Of a stretch of 12,543 nt of DNA, positions 1 to 5,930 are shown one piece after another. Every line of letters begins with the position of its first letter. The stretch's first letter is position 1. Under the pieces are notes generated by a model. The model was not told the origin of the DNA. It searched no databases and saw only the letters and a program-made list of their open reading frames with translations. The translations under genes were made by a program, and so were the position numbers. The DNA comes from Nevskia sp043781855 (GTDB lineage Bacteria; Pseudomonadota; Gammaproteobacteria; Nevskiales; Nevskiaceae). The stretch covers positions 1-12,543 of the forward strand of contig JAYWBB010000106.1 of assembly GCA_043781855.1 (NCBI GenBank), in the 5' to 3' direction.

Positions 1-83
1 GCGCGATGCAGCCATTCACCCCAGCGGCGATCCTGGTGGCTGTAGCTGACGAAACCCCAATATTTGTAGTCTCCGGCGCTCAT
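1..83 (-). CDS. TIR-domain protein, N-terminal fragment (cut by window edge)
   Basis: Reading the minus strand from the ATG at 83-81 gives 27 codons that run off the window. The residues include YWGFVSYSHQDRRWGEWLHR, which matches the first beta strand and following helix of TIR domains (pattern F-I/V-S-Y-S/A-x-x-D, then W...WL). A GAGGG ribosome-binding site lies at 92-88, four bases before the ATG. The ATG overlaps by four bases (ATGA) the stop of a short upstream frame. Bacterial TIR proteins can be NAD-cleaving enzymes, signalling scaffolds or anti-phage effectors, often with WD40, TPR or other C-terminal domains. The catalytic glutamate and any partner domain lie outside the window, so the function cannot be stated. 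The frame is too short for length-based gene finders, but the motif is distinctive. Confidence 0.72.
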   Translation of the reverse strand, partial: MSAGDYKYWGFVSYSHQDRRWGEWLHR

Positions 84-304
84 GCCGCCCTCGGCAACAC
101 TGCGGATGTCCCGTCCGCCGGACTGTAGTCGGCGGCTTCGTTTTCTGGAATGGCGCCAGAGTAGTCAGGGGGCACGGTGCATGCAACCAACTCGGCGCGA
201 CTGCCGCCAATCGTGCCGCTGCTGGCGATGCCGCAGGTCCACCAGGAAACTTTTTCCTCTGCCTGCCGCTCTTCCTTGCGGCAACCCCGATCCGGCCAGC
301 ACAT
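80..304 (-). CDS. Short unidentified frame coupled to the TIR gene (doubtful)
   Basis: A 74-codon minus-strand frame starts at the ATG at 304-302 and ends at TGA 82-80, overlapping the TIR-gene start as ATGA. The open frame extends upstream into the inverted-repeat element to 391, but that part encodes PHPTLSRRER, a peptide typical of such repeats rather than of a real gene. The product has several cysteines, a DYSGAIPENEAADYSP stretch, no signal peptide and no domain I recognise. No good Shine-Dalgarno sequence precedes the ATG. It may be a real small gene coupled to the TIR gene, the 3' remnant of a gene interrupted by the element, or a chance frame. The ATGA junction is the main argument for keeping it. 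Confidence 0.3.
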   Translation of the reverse strand: MCWPDRGCRKEERQAEEKVSWWTCGIASSGTIGGSRAELVACTVPPDYSGAIPENEAADYSPADGTSAVLPRAA

Positions 305-330
305 CGGATTGATGCGTTCCAGGTCGTCGA

Positions 331-480
331 CTAAGGAAACTCTGGAAAAAACCCTCTCCCTCCGGGAGAGGGTTGGGTGAGGGATTTTCAAATTAAAGTA
401 AGTCTTTCATTGAAAGTCCCTCATCCCTGCCCCTCTCCCGGAGGGAGAAGGGTTTAACTGCTTTTTCAGAGCATCCCTAA
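331..480. mobile_element. MITE-like inverted-repeat element with two GC-rich hairpins
   Basis: The two ends form imperfect terminal inverted repeats. The left end reads CTAAGGAAACTCTGG and the reverse complement of the right end reads TTAGGGATGCTCTG, about 10 of 14 matching. Inward of these, 350-386 and 417-455 are near-inverted copies of one block, CCCTCTCCCTCCGGGAGAGGG followed by a GGGTGAGGGA-like sequence. The centre is AT-rich and holds a small palindrome (404-416). No coding capacity is present. Similar repeats with this CTCTCCC-type hairpin are common between genes in Xanthomonadales and related gammaproteobacteria. No clear target-site duplication could be defined. It is probably a non-autonomous, transposase-dependent element, or a REP-like doublet. 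Confidence 0.65.
346..374 (-). terminator. Candidate intrinsic terminator of the pnt operon, inside the MITE-like element
   Basis: Read on the minus strand, an 11-bp perfect stem (364-374 with 350-360, three-base loop 361-363) runs straight into six T residues (351-346), the classical form of a Rho-independent terminator. It lies about 175 bases beyond the pntB stop, with no other terminator candidate between, so it may end the pnt transcript and insulate the TIR locus. Confidence 0.5.
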
Positions 481-548
481 TTCAAAAAAACCGTCCGAAG
501 ACAGCTTCTTCAAGCGTGTTCCCTCAGCGCCGTCGAGCCCCGGCGCCC
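481..548. other. Gap between the repeat element and pntB
   Basis: This short AT-richer stretch begins with a run of seven A residues (484-490). I see no gene, promoter or hairpin in it. Together with 84-548 it makes up the only non-coding or doubtfully coding region at the left end, most of which is occupied by the inverted-repeat element. Confidence 0.5.
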
Positions 549-1973
549 CTAATGGCCGCCATCAAGAGACTTCACCGCCTGGATCATGCTGACCATGACC
601 TTCTGCGCATCGCCGTAGACCATGTTGGTGTTATCGGCGAAGAACAGCTCGTTCTCGACGCCCGAGTACCCCTTGCCCTGGCCGCGTTTGACGACATAAA
701 CCTGCTTGGCCTGGTCGACGTTGAGGATCGGCATGCCGTAGATCGGCGAGGACTTGTTGGTGCGCGCCGCCGGGTTAACCGTGTCGTTGGCGCCGATGAC
801 GATGGCAACATCGGCATCCTTGAACTCGCCGTTGATGTCTTCCATGTCGTAGATGATGTCGTAGGGCACGCCGGCTTCGGCGAGCAGCACGTTCATGTGG
901 CCCGGCATGCGGCCGGCGACCGGGTGGATCGCGAACTTCACGTCCACTTCCGCCTCCTGCAGCAGCTTCACGAAGTCGTAGAGTTTGTGCTGCGCCTGCG
1001 CCACTGCCAGACCATAGCCGGGCGCGATGATGACTTTCGAGGAATAACGCATGTTGATGCCGGCGTCGCCGGCATCAACCGGCTTCATCGCGCCCTTGAT
1101 CTCGCCCTGTTCTTCGTCGCCGGTGGCGCCGAAGTTCGAGAAGATCACGTTGGCGACACTGCGATTCATCGCCTTCGCCATCAACAGCGTCAGCAGCGTG
1201 CCGGCCGAGCCGACCACCATGCCCGCGATCATCAGCGCCGGGTTCTGCAAGACGAAACCTTGGAAGCCGACTGCGAGGCCGGTGAAGGCGTTGTAGAGCG
1301 AGATCACCACCGGCATGTCGGCGCCACCGATCGGCATCGTCATCAGCACGCCGAAGATCAGCGCAAGGACGAAGAAGGCCGCTGTCAGCGCGACCGGTGC
1401 GTGGCCGTGTGCGACGAGCGCGATGTAGAGACCCAGCGCCAGCGTGGCGGTAAAGAACGTGCCGTTGATGAGCTGCAGGCCCTTGACGCGCCAGGTGCCG
1501 TTGATGCGGCCATCGAGCTTGGCCCAGGCGATCAGACTGCCGGCGAGCGAGACCGCGCCGATCAGGCCGCCGATGACGGTGACCACCAAGGGAATCAGCG
1601 AAAGGTTTTCGCCGCTGCGGAACAGCTCGACCGCCGCGATCGCCGCCGCCGCACCACCACCCATGCCGTTGTAGAGCGCGACCATCTGCGGCATCGCGGT
1701 CATCTCGACGCGCTTGCCACTGCGCCAGGCCCAGCCGAGGCCGATCAGCAGCGCGACGGCGGCGAGGATGACGTTGACGGTCAGGTGCGGCTTCGCTCCT
1801 TCACTGGCATTGAACACGTACAGGAAGCTCGCGAGCACCGCGATCAACATGCCGAGCCCGGCGACGCGAATGCCCGAGGCGGCAGTGACCGGCGAACTCA
1901 TGCGCTTCAGGCCGTAGATGAACAGGAAAGCCGCCAGGAGGTAGCTGGCGTCGATGACAAGCTGCGGATTCAT
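549..1973 (-). CDS. pntB: NAD(P) transhydrogenase subunit beta
   Basis: This is the membrane and NADP-binding subunit of proton-translocating transhydrogenase, which uses the proton-motive force to drive hydride transfer from NADH to NADP+ at the inner membrane. The 474 residues are close to the 462 of E. coli PntB. Residues 1-270 hold many hydrophobic segments, including the conserved GGADMPVVISLYN (217-229). Domain III follows, with GYGLAVAQAQ (319-328), HPVAGRMPGHMNVLLAEA, IGANDTVNPAA (393-403) and KRGQGKGYSGVEN (429-441), which bind NADP(H). The ATG has a GGAG site ten bases upstream and overlaps the stop of a 39-codon frame. The position matching E. coli His91 is Asn102. It is the last gene of the pntAA-pntAB-pntB operon and ends in TAG. 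Confidence 0.97.
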   Translation of the reverse strand: MNPQLVIDASYLLAAFLFIYGLKRMSSPVTAASGIRVAGLGMLIAVLASFLYVFNASEGAKPHLTVNVILAAVALLIGLGWAWRSGKRVEMTAMPQMVALYNGMGGGAAAAIAAVELFRSGENLSLIPLVVTVIGGLIGAVSLAGSLIAWAKLDGRINGTWRVKGLQLINGTFFTATLALGLYIALVAHGHAPVALTAAFFVLALIFGVLMTMPIGGADMPVVISLYNAFTGLAVGFQGFVLQNPALMIAGMVVGSAGTLLTLLMAKAMNRSVANVIFSNFGATGDEEQGEIKGAMKPVDAGDAGINMRYSSKVIIAPGYGLAVAQAQHKLYDFVKLLQEAEVDVKFAIHPVAGRMPGHMNVLLAEAGVPYDIIYDMEDINGEFKDADVAIVIGANDTVNPAARTNKSSPIYGMPILNVDQAKQVYVVKRGQGKGYSGVENELFFADNTNMVYGDAQKVMVSMIQAVKSLDGGH

Positions 1974-2089
1974 TGTGCGTTAACTCCAAAGTTCAGTCCG
2001 GCCCGCAGCTTGGCGCCGACTCGCGTTGCCGCAGACGTGCTCCGCACGGCGCGGGGCGCTCGCGTCGCTACCTGTTGATTCAGGGTCAT
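1970..2089 (-). CDS. Candidate 39-residue frame filling the pntAB-pntB spacer
   Basis: An ATG at 2089-2087, five bases after the pntAB stop, opens a 39-codon frame that ends at TGA 1972-1970. That stop overlaps the pntB start as ATGA. The predicted peptide begins MTLNQQVATRAPRAVRST and is rich in Arg, Ala, Ser and Thr, with no membrane segment. No strong Shine-Dalgarno sequence is present and I know no family that matches. It could be a real microprotein, a coupling frame that delivers ribosomes to pntB, or a chance open frame in an inserted repeat. Coding status is unproven. Confidence 0.25.
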   Translation of the reverse strand: MTLNQQVATRAPRAVRSTSAATRVGAKLRAGLNFGVNAQ

Positions 2090-2094
2090 GGCTT

Positions 2095-2388
2095 TTACGC
2101 CTTCTTCTTGTCGCTGGACTTGAACATCTGCAGCATGCGTTCGGTGACGACGTAACCACCGGCCGCGTTGCCCGCGCCGAGAAGCACGCCGAAGAAACCG
2201 ATCACCTGCTCCAGCACGCTCGTGGCGTTGATCAGTGCGAACAGCGCGCCGACGACGACAATGCCATGCACGAAGTTCGAGCCCGACATCAGCGGCGTGT
2301 GCAGGATCGACGGCACGCGGCCGATGATCTCGTAGCCAGCGAACGCGGCGAGCATGAAGATGTACAGCGCTACAAATCCAGTCAGCAT
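2095..2388 (-). CDS. pntAB: NAD(P) transhydrogenase subunit alpha, part 2 (membrane part)
   Basis: A 97-residue membrane protein that corresponds to the C-terminal transmembrane portion of the fused E. coli PntA. About three hydrophobic helices are visible, with the family signature VPSILHTPLMSGSNFVHG (25-42) followed by IVVVGALFAL. With PntB it forms the proton-conducting domain II of the transhydrogenase. Its ATG (2388-2386) lies three bases after the pntAA stop, so the two are probably translationally coupled. The split arrangement into alpha-1, alpha-2 and beta genes is known from Rhodospirillum rubrum and many other proteobacteria. The product ends in a lysine-rich tail. Confidence 0.95.
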   Translation of the reverse strand: MLTGFVALYIFMLAAFAGYEIIGRVPSILHTPLMSGSNFVHGIVVVGALFALINATSVLEQVIGFFGVLLGAGNAAGGYVVTERMLQMFKSSDKKKA

Positions 2389-2391
2389 CGG

Positions 2392-3516
2392 TTATCCCTC
2401 CACAGCCTTCTTTGCAGCTTCGTTCCTGATCTCGCCGCCGTGCGTCAGGCAGGACTTGGCGATGATCTCGTCGTCCCAGTCGAGCTTGATCGCCTGGTCC
2501 TTGATGAACAGTTCGAGCAGGTTGTACTGGTTCTTCGCGTACAGCTCGCTGGCGTGCTCGCCGAGCAGGCTCGGCACGTTCAGCGGCGCGACGATGGTGA
2601 CCTGGCCGATTTGCACGGTCTCGCCCGGCACCGTGTATTCGCAGTTGCCGCCGCCTTCTGCGGCGAGATCGATGATGACGCTGCCGGCCTTCATGCCGTC
2701 GACCTGTGCCTTCGAGATCAGCTTCGGCGACGGCCGGCCCGGGATCGCGGCGGTGGTGATGATGATGTCCGCGGACTGAATGTGTTTGGTCACGACACTG
2801 GCGATTTTTTCTTTCTCTTCCGCAGTCAACTCGCGCGCATAGCCGCCGGCGCCGCGGGCGTCGACACCGGTTTCCACGAACTTCGCGCCGAGCGATTCGG
2901 CCTGTTCCTTGGTTTCCGGCCGCACGTCGTAACCTTCGGTCTTCGAGCCGAGGCGGCGCGCCGTGGCCAACGCCTGCAAGCCAGCCACGCCAAGCCCCAT
3001 GACCAGTGTCGTGGCAGGACGGATCGAGCCGACCGCCGTCGTCATCATCGGCAGGATGCGGGCGATGTTGGTCGCGCCCATCAACGCAGCGTAATAACCG
3101 GCAAGTGCCGCCTGCGATGACAGTGCATCCATCGCCTGCGCGCGCGAGATGCGCGGCACCAGTTCCATCGCGAAGCAGGTGATCTTCTTGTCGCGCAGTC
3201 GCCTGACCAGCTCGACTTCCTTGTGCGCGTAGATAAAGGACACGAGGATCGCACCTTCCTTCATCGCACCAACGGTTTCGACCGACGGTGGCTGCACGCT
3301 GAGCACGATGTCGGCATCCGAAACCAGGCCCTGCGGATTGGCGGCGAAACTTACATTTTTGAACAAATTGTCAGGCAGTTTTACCGCATCGCCGGCGGAG
3401 GACTGCATATGCAGTTCGGCGCCAAGCTTGACCAGCTTGTCGGCGACGGCCGGCACCAGCGCCACACGGCGCTCGTTGGCGCGGATTTCCTTGAGCACGG
3501 CTATTTTCACCGGCAT
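2392..3516 (-). CDS. pntAA: NAD(P) transhydrogenase subunit alpha, part 1 (NAD-binding)
   Basis: The soluble NAD(H)-binding domain I of the transhydrogenase, 374 residues. It belongs to the alanine dehydrogenase/PNT family. The start VKIAVLKEIRANERRVALVP is typical of the N-terminal half. The hydride-transfer signature PRISRAQAMDALSSQAALAGY falls at 121-141, and the Rossmann motif GLGVAG at 174-179 is followed by YDVRPETKEQ. DLAAEGGGNCEYT lies near residue 310. I chose the ATG at 3516-3514 over the longer frame reaching 3657 because the protein then starts at the conserved MPVKIAV and has a GAGAGGAAG site a few bases upstream. It is the first gene of the pnt operon and diverges from the DUF4331 gene. 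Confidence 0.97.
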   Translation of the reverse strand: MPVKIAVLKEIRANERRVALVPAVADKLVKLGAELHMQSSAGDAVKLPDNLFKNVSFAANPQGLVSDADIVLSVQPPSVETVGAMKEGAILVSFIYAHKEVELVRRLRDKKITCFAMELVPRISRAQAMDALSSQAALAGYYAALMGATNIARILPMMTTAVGSIRPATTLVMGLGVAGLQALATARRLGSKTEGYDVRPETKEQAESLGAKFVETGVDARGAGGYARELTAEEKEKIASVVTKHIQSADIIITTAAIPGRPSPKLISKAQVDGMKAGSVIIDLAAEGGGNCEYTVPGETVQIGQVTIVAPLNVPSLLGEHASELYAKNQYNLLELFIKDQAIKLDWDDEIIAKSCLTHGGEIRNEAAKKAVEG

Positions 3517-3846
3517 TGACGCTTCCTCTCGTTGAAATCGGGCGCTGGAAGGCCCGGCAGATATGGCCGCAGGCCTCGCCAAAGTGTTGCGAAGTCTAGC
3601 CGATGGTGCGAGGGCGCACACGCCTAATGTCATCTGCGGAATCGATCGACGGTCCAATCGGATTTCTTAATCCGTTACGGCAGACCATTCAGGATCGCGG
3701 CTTGCCACAGGATCGCGGCTTGCCACTTGCCACAGGATCGCGGCTTGCCAATCGTTTCGCGGACGCGTGGATGTTCTGCATCCATCATTCAGAAAGCCAC
3801 GTAGACCAGAAGGCGTAACCCAATAACGAACCATTCGGAGAACACC
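3517..3846. other. Divergent intergenic region between pntAA and the DUF4331 gene
   Basis: These 330 bases must carry the promoters for both directions. For pntAA a TAGACT-like -10 is seen on the minus strand at 3598-3593, about 80 bases before the ATG, but the -35 hexamer is poor. Two small inverted repeats occur: CGGATT-TCTT-AATCCG (3659-3674) and TGGATG-TTCTG-CATCCA (3768-3784). Between them is a threefold 17-bp direct repeat. A GGAG ribosome-binding site for the DUF4331 gene is at 3837-3840. No RNA gene or convincing small gene is visible. Confidence 0.55.
3691..3750. repeat. Three direct copies of a 17-bp repeat
   Basis: AGGATCGCGGCTTGCCA occurs exactly at 3691-3707, 3709-3725 and 3734-3750. 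The first two copies are spaced 18 bases apart. The second and third are spaced 25 apart because an extra TTGCCAC, itself a copy of the unit's tail, is inserted. The block lies about 100-155 bases before the DUF4331 start. It could be a slippage product or a set of protein-binding sites. Confidence 0.9.
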
Positions 3847-5490
3847 ATGCGTACGAGAAAACTCCTCCCGCTCGCACTTGTCGCTGCCGCGACCAGTCTG
3901 ACGGCACAAGCGTCAAGTCACCGTGAAGCCCCCTTCATCGCGCAAAATCCCAGCGTCGACGGCACCGATTTCTACATGTTCCGCAGTTACGAATCCGGTC
4001 GCAGCGCCTTCGTCACCATTCTGGCGAACTACAACCCCTTGCAGGATTCTTACGGCGGCCCGAATTATTTCGCGCTGAATCCGAATGCGCTTTACGAAAT
4101 CCACGTCGACAACACCGGCGATGCCGTCGAGGATCTGACGTTCCAGTTTCGCTTCACCAACACCTTCGCCGGCATTCCGGTCAACGGCAACCCGAATCCC
4201 ACGGCGGGCTCGTCGACCGCTGCGGTCAACGTCGCGATTCCGCTGGTCAACCTGCCGCCGAGCAATGCCACGACACCGACGCTGAACCGCACCGAGACCT
4301 ACACCGTCGGCCTGGTGCGCGGACCGCGTCGCGGTTCGGCTGCGCAGTTGCTCAGCAACGTTGCCGGCGGCGCGACCCCCACCGTGTTTACCAAGCCGGT
4401 CGACAACATCGGCAACAAGTCAATTCCGAACTACGCGGCGTATGCGAATCAGTACATCTACGACGTGACGATTCCGGGCTGCTCGACGCAGGGTCGCGTG
4501 TTCGTCGGCCAGCGCCGCGAGGGCTTCGTCGTGAACCTTGGCGAGGTCTTCGATCTGATCAATCTCAACCCGCTCGGCAGCCGCACGGGCAGTCCGAACA
4601 TTCTCGACGACAAGAACATCACGACACTCGCGCTGGAAGTACCGATCGCCTGCCTGACGACCAATGTCACGGTCGGCGGCAACTCGGTGCCGGAGCCGGT
4701 CATCGGCGCCTGGAGCACGTCGAGCCTGCGCCAGGGCCGCGTACTGAATCCGAACCCCCAGGGACCGGCGCGGGCCAGCGGCGTGGTGCCGCCGGAAGTC
4801 GTCGGTGGCGCCTGGACGCAGATTTCGCGACTCGGCGCGCCGCTGGTCAATGAAGTCGTCATCGGCATCACCGACAAGGACAAGTTCAATTCCAGCGAGC
4901 CACGCAACGATGTGGCGAATTTCGCGAACTACGTCCTCTATCCGTCGCTGCCGGTGCTGGTCAATGCGCTGTTCCCCGGCGCTACCACGGTTCCATCGAC
5001 ACCGCGTATCGACCTGCTGAACGCCTTCGTCACCGGCATTCGCGCCACGGTCAACGGCCAGCCGTTCGACTACACGCATCCTCAGAACGTGGCGCTGGCC
5101 AGCCCGTTCACCGGCGCCGGCGAAATGCTGCGTCTCAACACCTCGTTGCCGGCAGTGGCGCCGGGTGCGGCGGGTTATAGCGATCTCGGCTTCCTCGGTT
5201 GCGATCTCGCCGGCTTCCCGAACGGCCGCCGCCCGGCGGATGACGTGGTCGACATCGAGCTGACCGTCGCCGAGGGCGCGCTGACCGGCAGCAATGGTCT
5301 GCAAACCTGTAACGTTTCCGGTGCGACGCCGGCGGTTACTGCCGGCGCCATCGTCACTGACGGAGTGCGCGCAGACCCGGCAAACTACCTGACCGTGTTC
5401 CCCTACCTGAACACGCCGATCCCGGGCTCGCCCAACGGACCGCTCGGCCCGAACGGCAACGGCAATCCGGCTGACGGCACGGCACCCTGA
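3847..5490 (+). CDS. Secreted DUF4331 family protein
   Basis: A 547-residue exported protein of unknown function. Residues 1-22 form a Sec signal peptide (basic MRTRK, hydrophobic core, cleavage after LTAQA). The mature start SSHREAPFIAQNPSVDGTDFY is the hallmark of the DUF4331 family, followed by YMFRS and the NPNALYEIHVDN strand region. Four cysteines (212, 269, 452, 488) could form two disulfides in the periplasm or outside the cell. The C-terminal tail is rich in Gly, Pro and Asn. A GGAG site sits six bases before the ATG. A small lipoprotein gene follows after ten bases, so the two are probably co-transcribed up to the terminator at 5811-5834. The family has no firmly established biochemical role that I know of. 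Confidence 0.88.
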   Translation: MRTRKLLPLALVAAATSLTAQASSHREAPFIAQNPSVDGTDFYMFRSYESGRSAFVTILANYNPLQDSYGGPNYFALNPNALYEIHVDNTGDAVEDLTFQFRFTNTFAGIPVNGNPNPTAGSSTAAVNVAIPLVNLPPSNATTPTLNRTETYTVGLVRGPRRGSAAQLLSNVAGGATPTVFTKPVDNIGNKSIPNYAAYANQYIYDVTIPGCSTQGRVFVGQRREGFVVNLGEVFDLINLNPLGSRTGSPNILDDKNITTLALEVPIACLTTNVTVGGNSVPEPVIGAWSTSSLRQGRVLNPNPQGPARASGVVPPEVVGGAWTQISRLGAPLVNEVVIGITDKDKFNSSEPRNDVANFANYVLYPSLPVLVNALFPGATTVPSTPRIDLLNAFVTGIRATVNGQPFDYTHPQNVALASPFTGAGEMLRLNTSLPAVAPGAAGYSDLGFLGCDLAGFPNGRRPADDVVDIELTVAEGALTGSNGLQTCNVSGATPAVTAGAIVTDGVRADPANYLTVFPYLNTPIPGSPNGPLGPNGNGNPADGTAP

Positions 5491-5500
5491 GGAGCGCGCC

Positions 5501-5740
5501 ATGAGAAAGCAATGGTTATTCGGTATTGCGATGGCGCTGTCGCTGGCGGCATGCGGTGGCGGCGGCACGAGCAACACGGGCACTCCGCCACCGCCCACAC
5601 CGTCGGCAACCACGCTTGCTGCGTTCATGGCCCAGCTGTTCGGGACCACGACCGAGTCGGCAACGCCAGTCGACATCAACAGCCTCAATCTCGACGACAC
5701 CAGTGAAGATCCGGCGCAGTTCAACGCGCTGATCGTCTAG
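5501..5740 (+). CDS. Small lipoprotein downstream of the DUF4331 gene
   Basis: This 79-residue protein has a type II signal peptide. MRKQWLFGIAMALSLAAC carries the lipobox LAAC, so Cys18 would be lipidated, leaving a mature part of about 62 residues. A GGGGTSNTGTPPPPTP linker follows, then an acidic C-terminal segment with TLAAFMAQLFGTTTESATPVDI and LNLDDTSEDP. The codons continue directly after the DUF4331 stop with ten bases between, and GGAG (5491-5494) provides the ribosome-binding site. It probably sits on the inner face of the outer membrane and may act with the DUF4331 protein. No domain is recognised beyond the lipobox. Confidence 0.82.
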   Translation: MRKQWLFGIAMALSLAACGGGGTSNTGTPPPPTPSATTLAAFMAQLFGTTTESATPVDINSLNLDDTSEDPAQFNALIV

Positions 5741-5810
5741 GCGGTCGCGGGCATCGAGAAAAACCGCGTCGCAGACTGTTTCCAAACGACGTACTTGAGG
5801 TTGCAAATGG

Positions 5811-5834
5811 CGCCCCTCGAAAGAGGGGCGTTTT
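5811..5834 (+). terminator. Intrinsic terminator after the DUF4331/lipoprotein genes
   Basis: A perfect 8-bp stem CGCCCCTC/GAGGGGCG (5811-5818 with 5823-5830) closes a GAAA tetraloop and is followed by TTTT. It lies 70 bases after the lipoprotein stop and separates this unit from mgtE. Confidence 0.85.
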
Positions 5835-5893
5835 GCTTGGCGGCCTGTCGGGTCAGAAATCCTGTCAGGCGGCCTTTTTGTTTGGCATCGAAG

Positions 5894-5921
5894 TTCGATT
5901 TTCACTCGACTCCCGTATCAT
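5894..5921 (+). promoter_or_regulatory. Candidate mgtE promoter
   Basis: A TATCAT -10 hexamer (5916-5921) is preceded at 16 bases by a weak -35-like TTCGAT (5894-5899). The -10 ends nine bases before the mgtE ATG, so transcription would begin almost at the start codon. Confidence 0.4.
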
Positions 5922-5930
5922 CTTCGCGCC

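Noticed and set aside
331..480. CRISPR-like repeat pair
   Set aside because: Only two copies, inverted rather than direct, with self-complementary hairpins and no spacer pattern; it fits a MITE-like or REP-like element.
516..2078. A 520-codon plus-strand open frame opposite pntB
   Set aside because: It is fully antisense to pntB, rich in Arg, His, Asp and Val as expected of a GC-rich shadow frame, and has no domain. The pntB motifs on the other strand are decisive.
2026..3120. A 364-codon plus-strand open frame opposite pntAB and pntAA
   Set aside because: Antisense shadow with skewed residue composition and no recognisable motif, while the opposite strand encodes complete transhydrogenase subunits.
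4420..5724. A 434-codon minus-strand open frame opposite the DUF4331 and lipoprotein genes
   Set aside because: Arg/Ala/Val-rich shadow frame without a ribosome-binding site; the plus strand has signal peptides, a family hallmark and a terminator.
5839..5879. A possible second terminator before mgtE (two GGCGGCC copies and a TTTTT run)
   Set aside because: The two GGCGGCC copies are direct rather than inverted repeats, and the best pairing (CCTG with CAGG) is too short. The strong terminator at 5811-5834 suffices.
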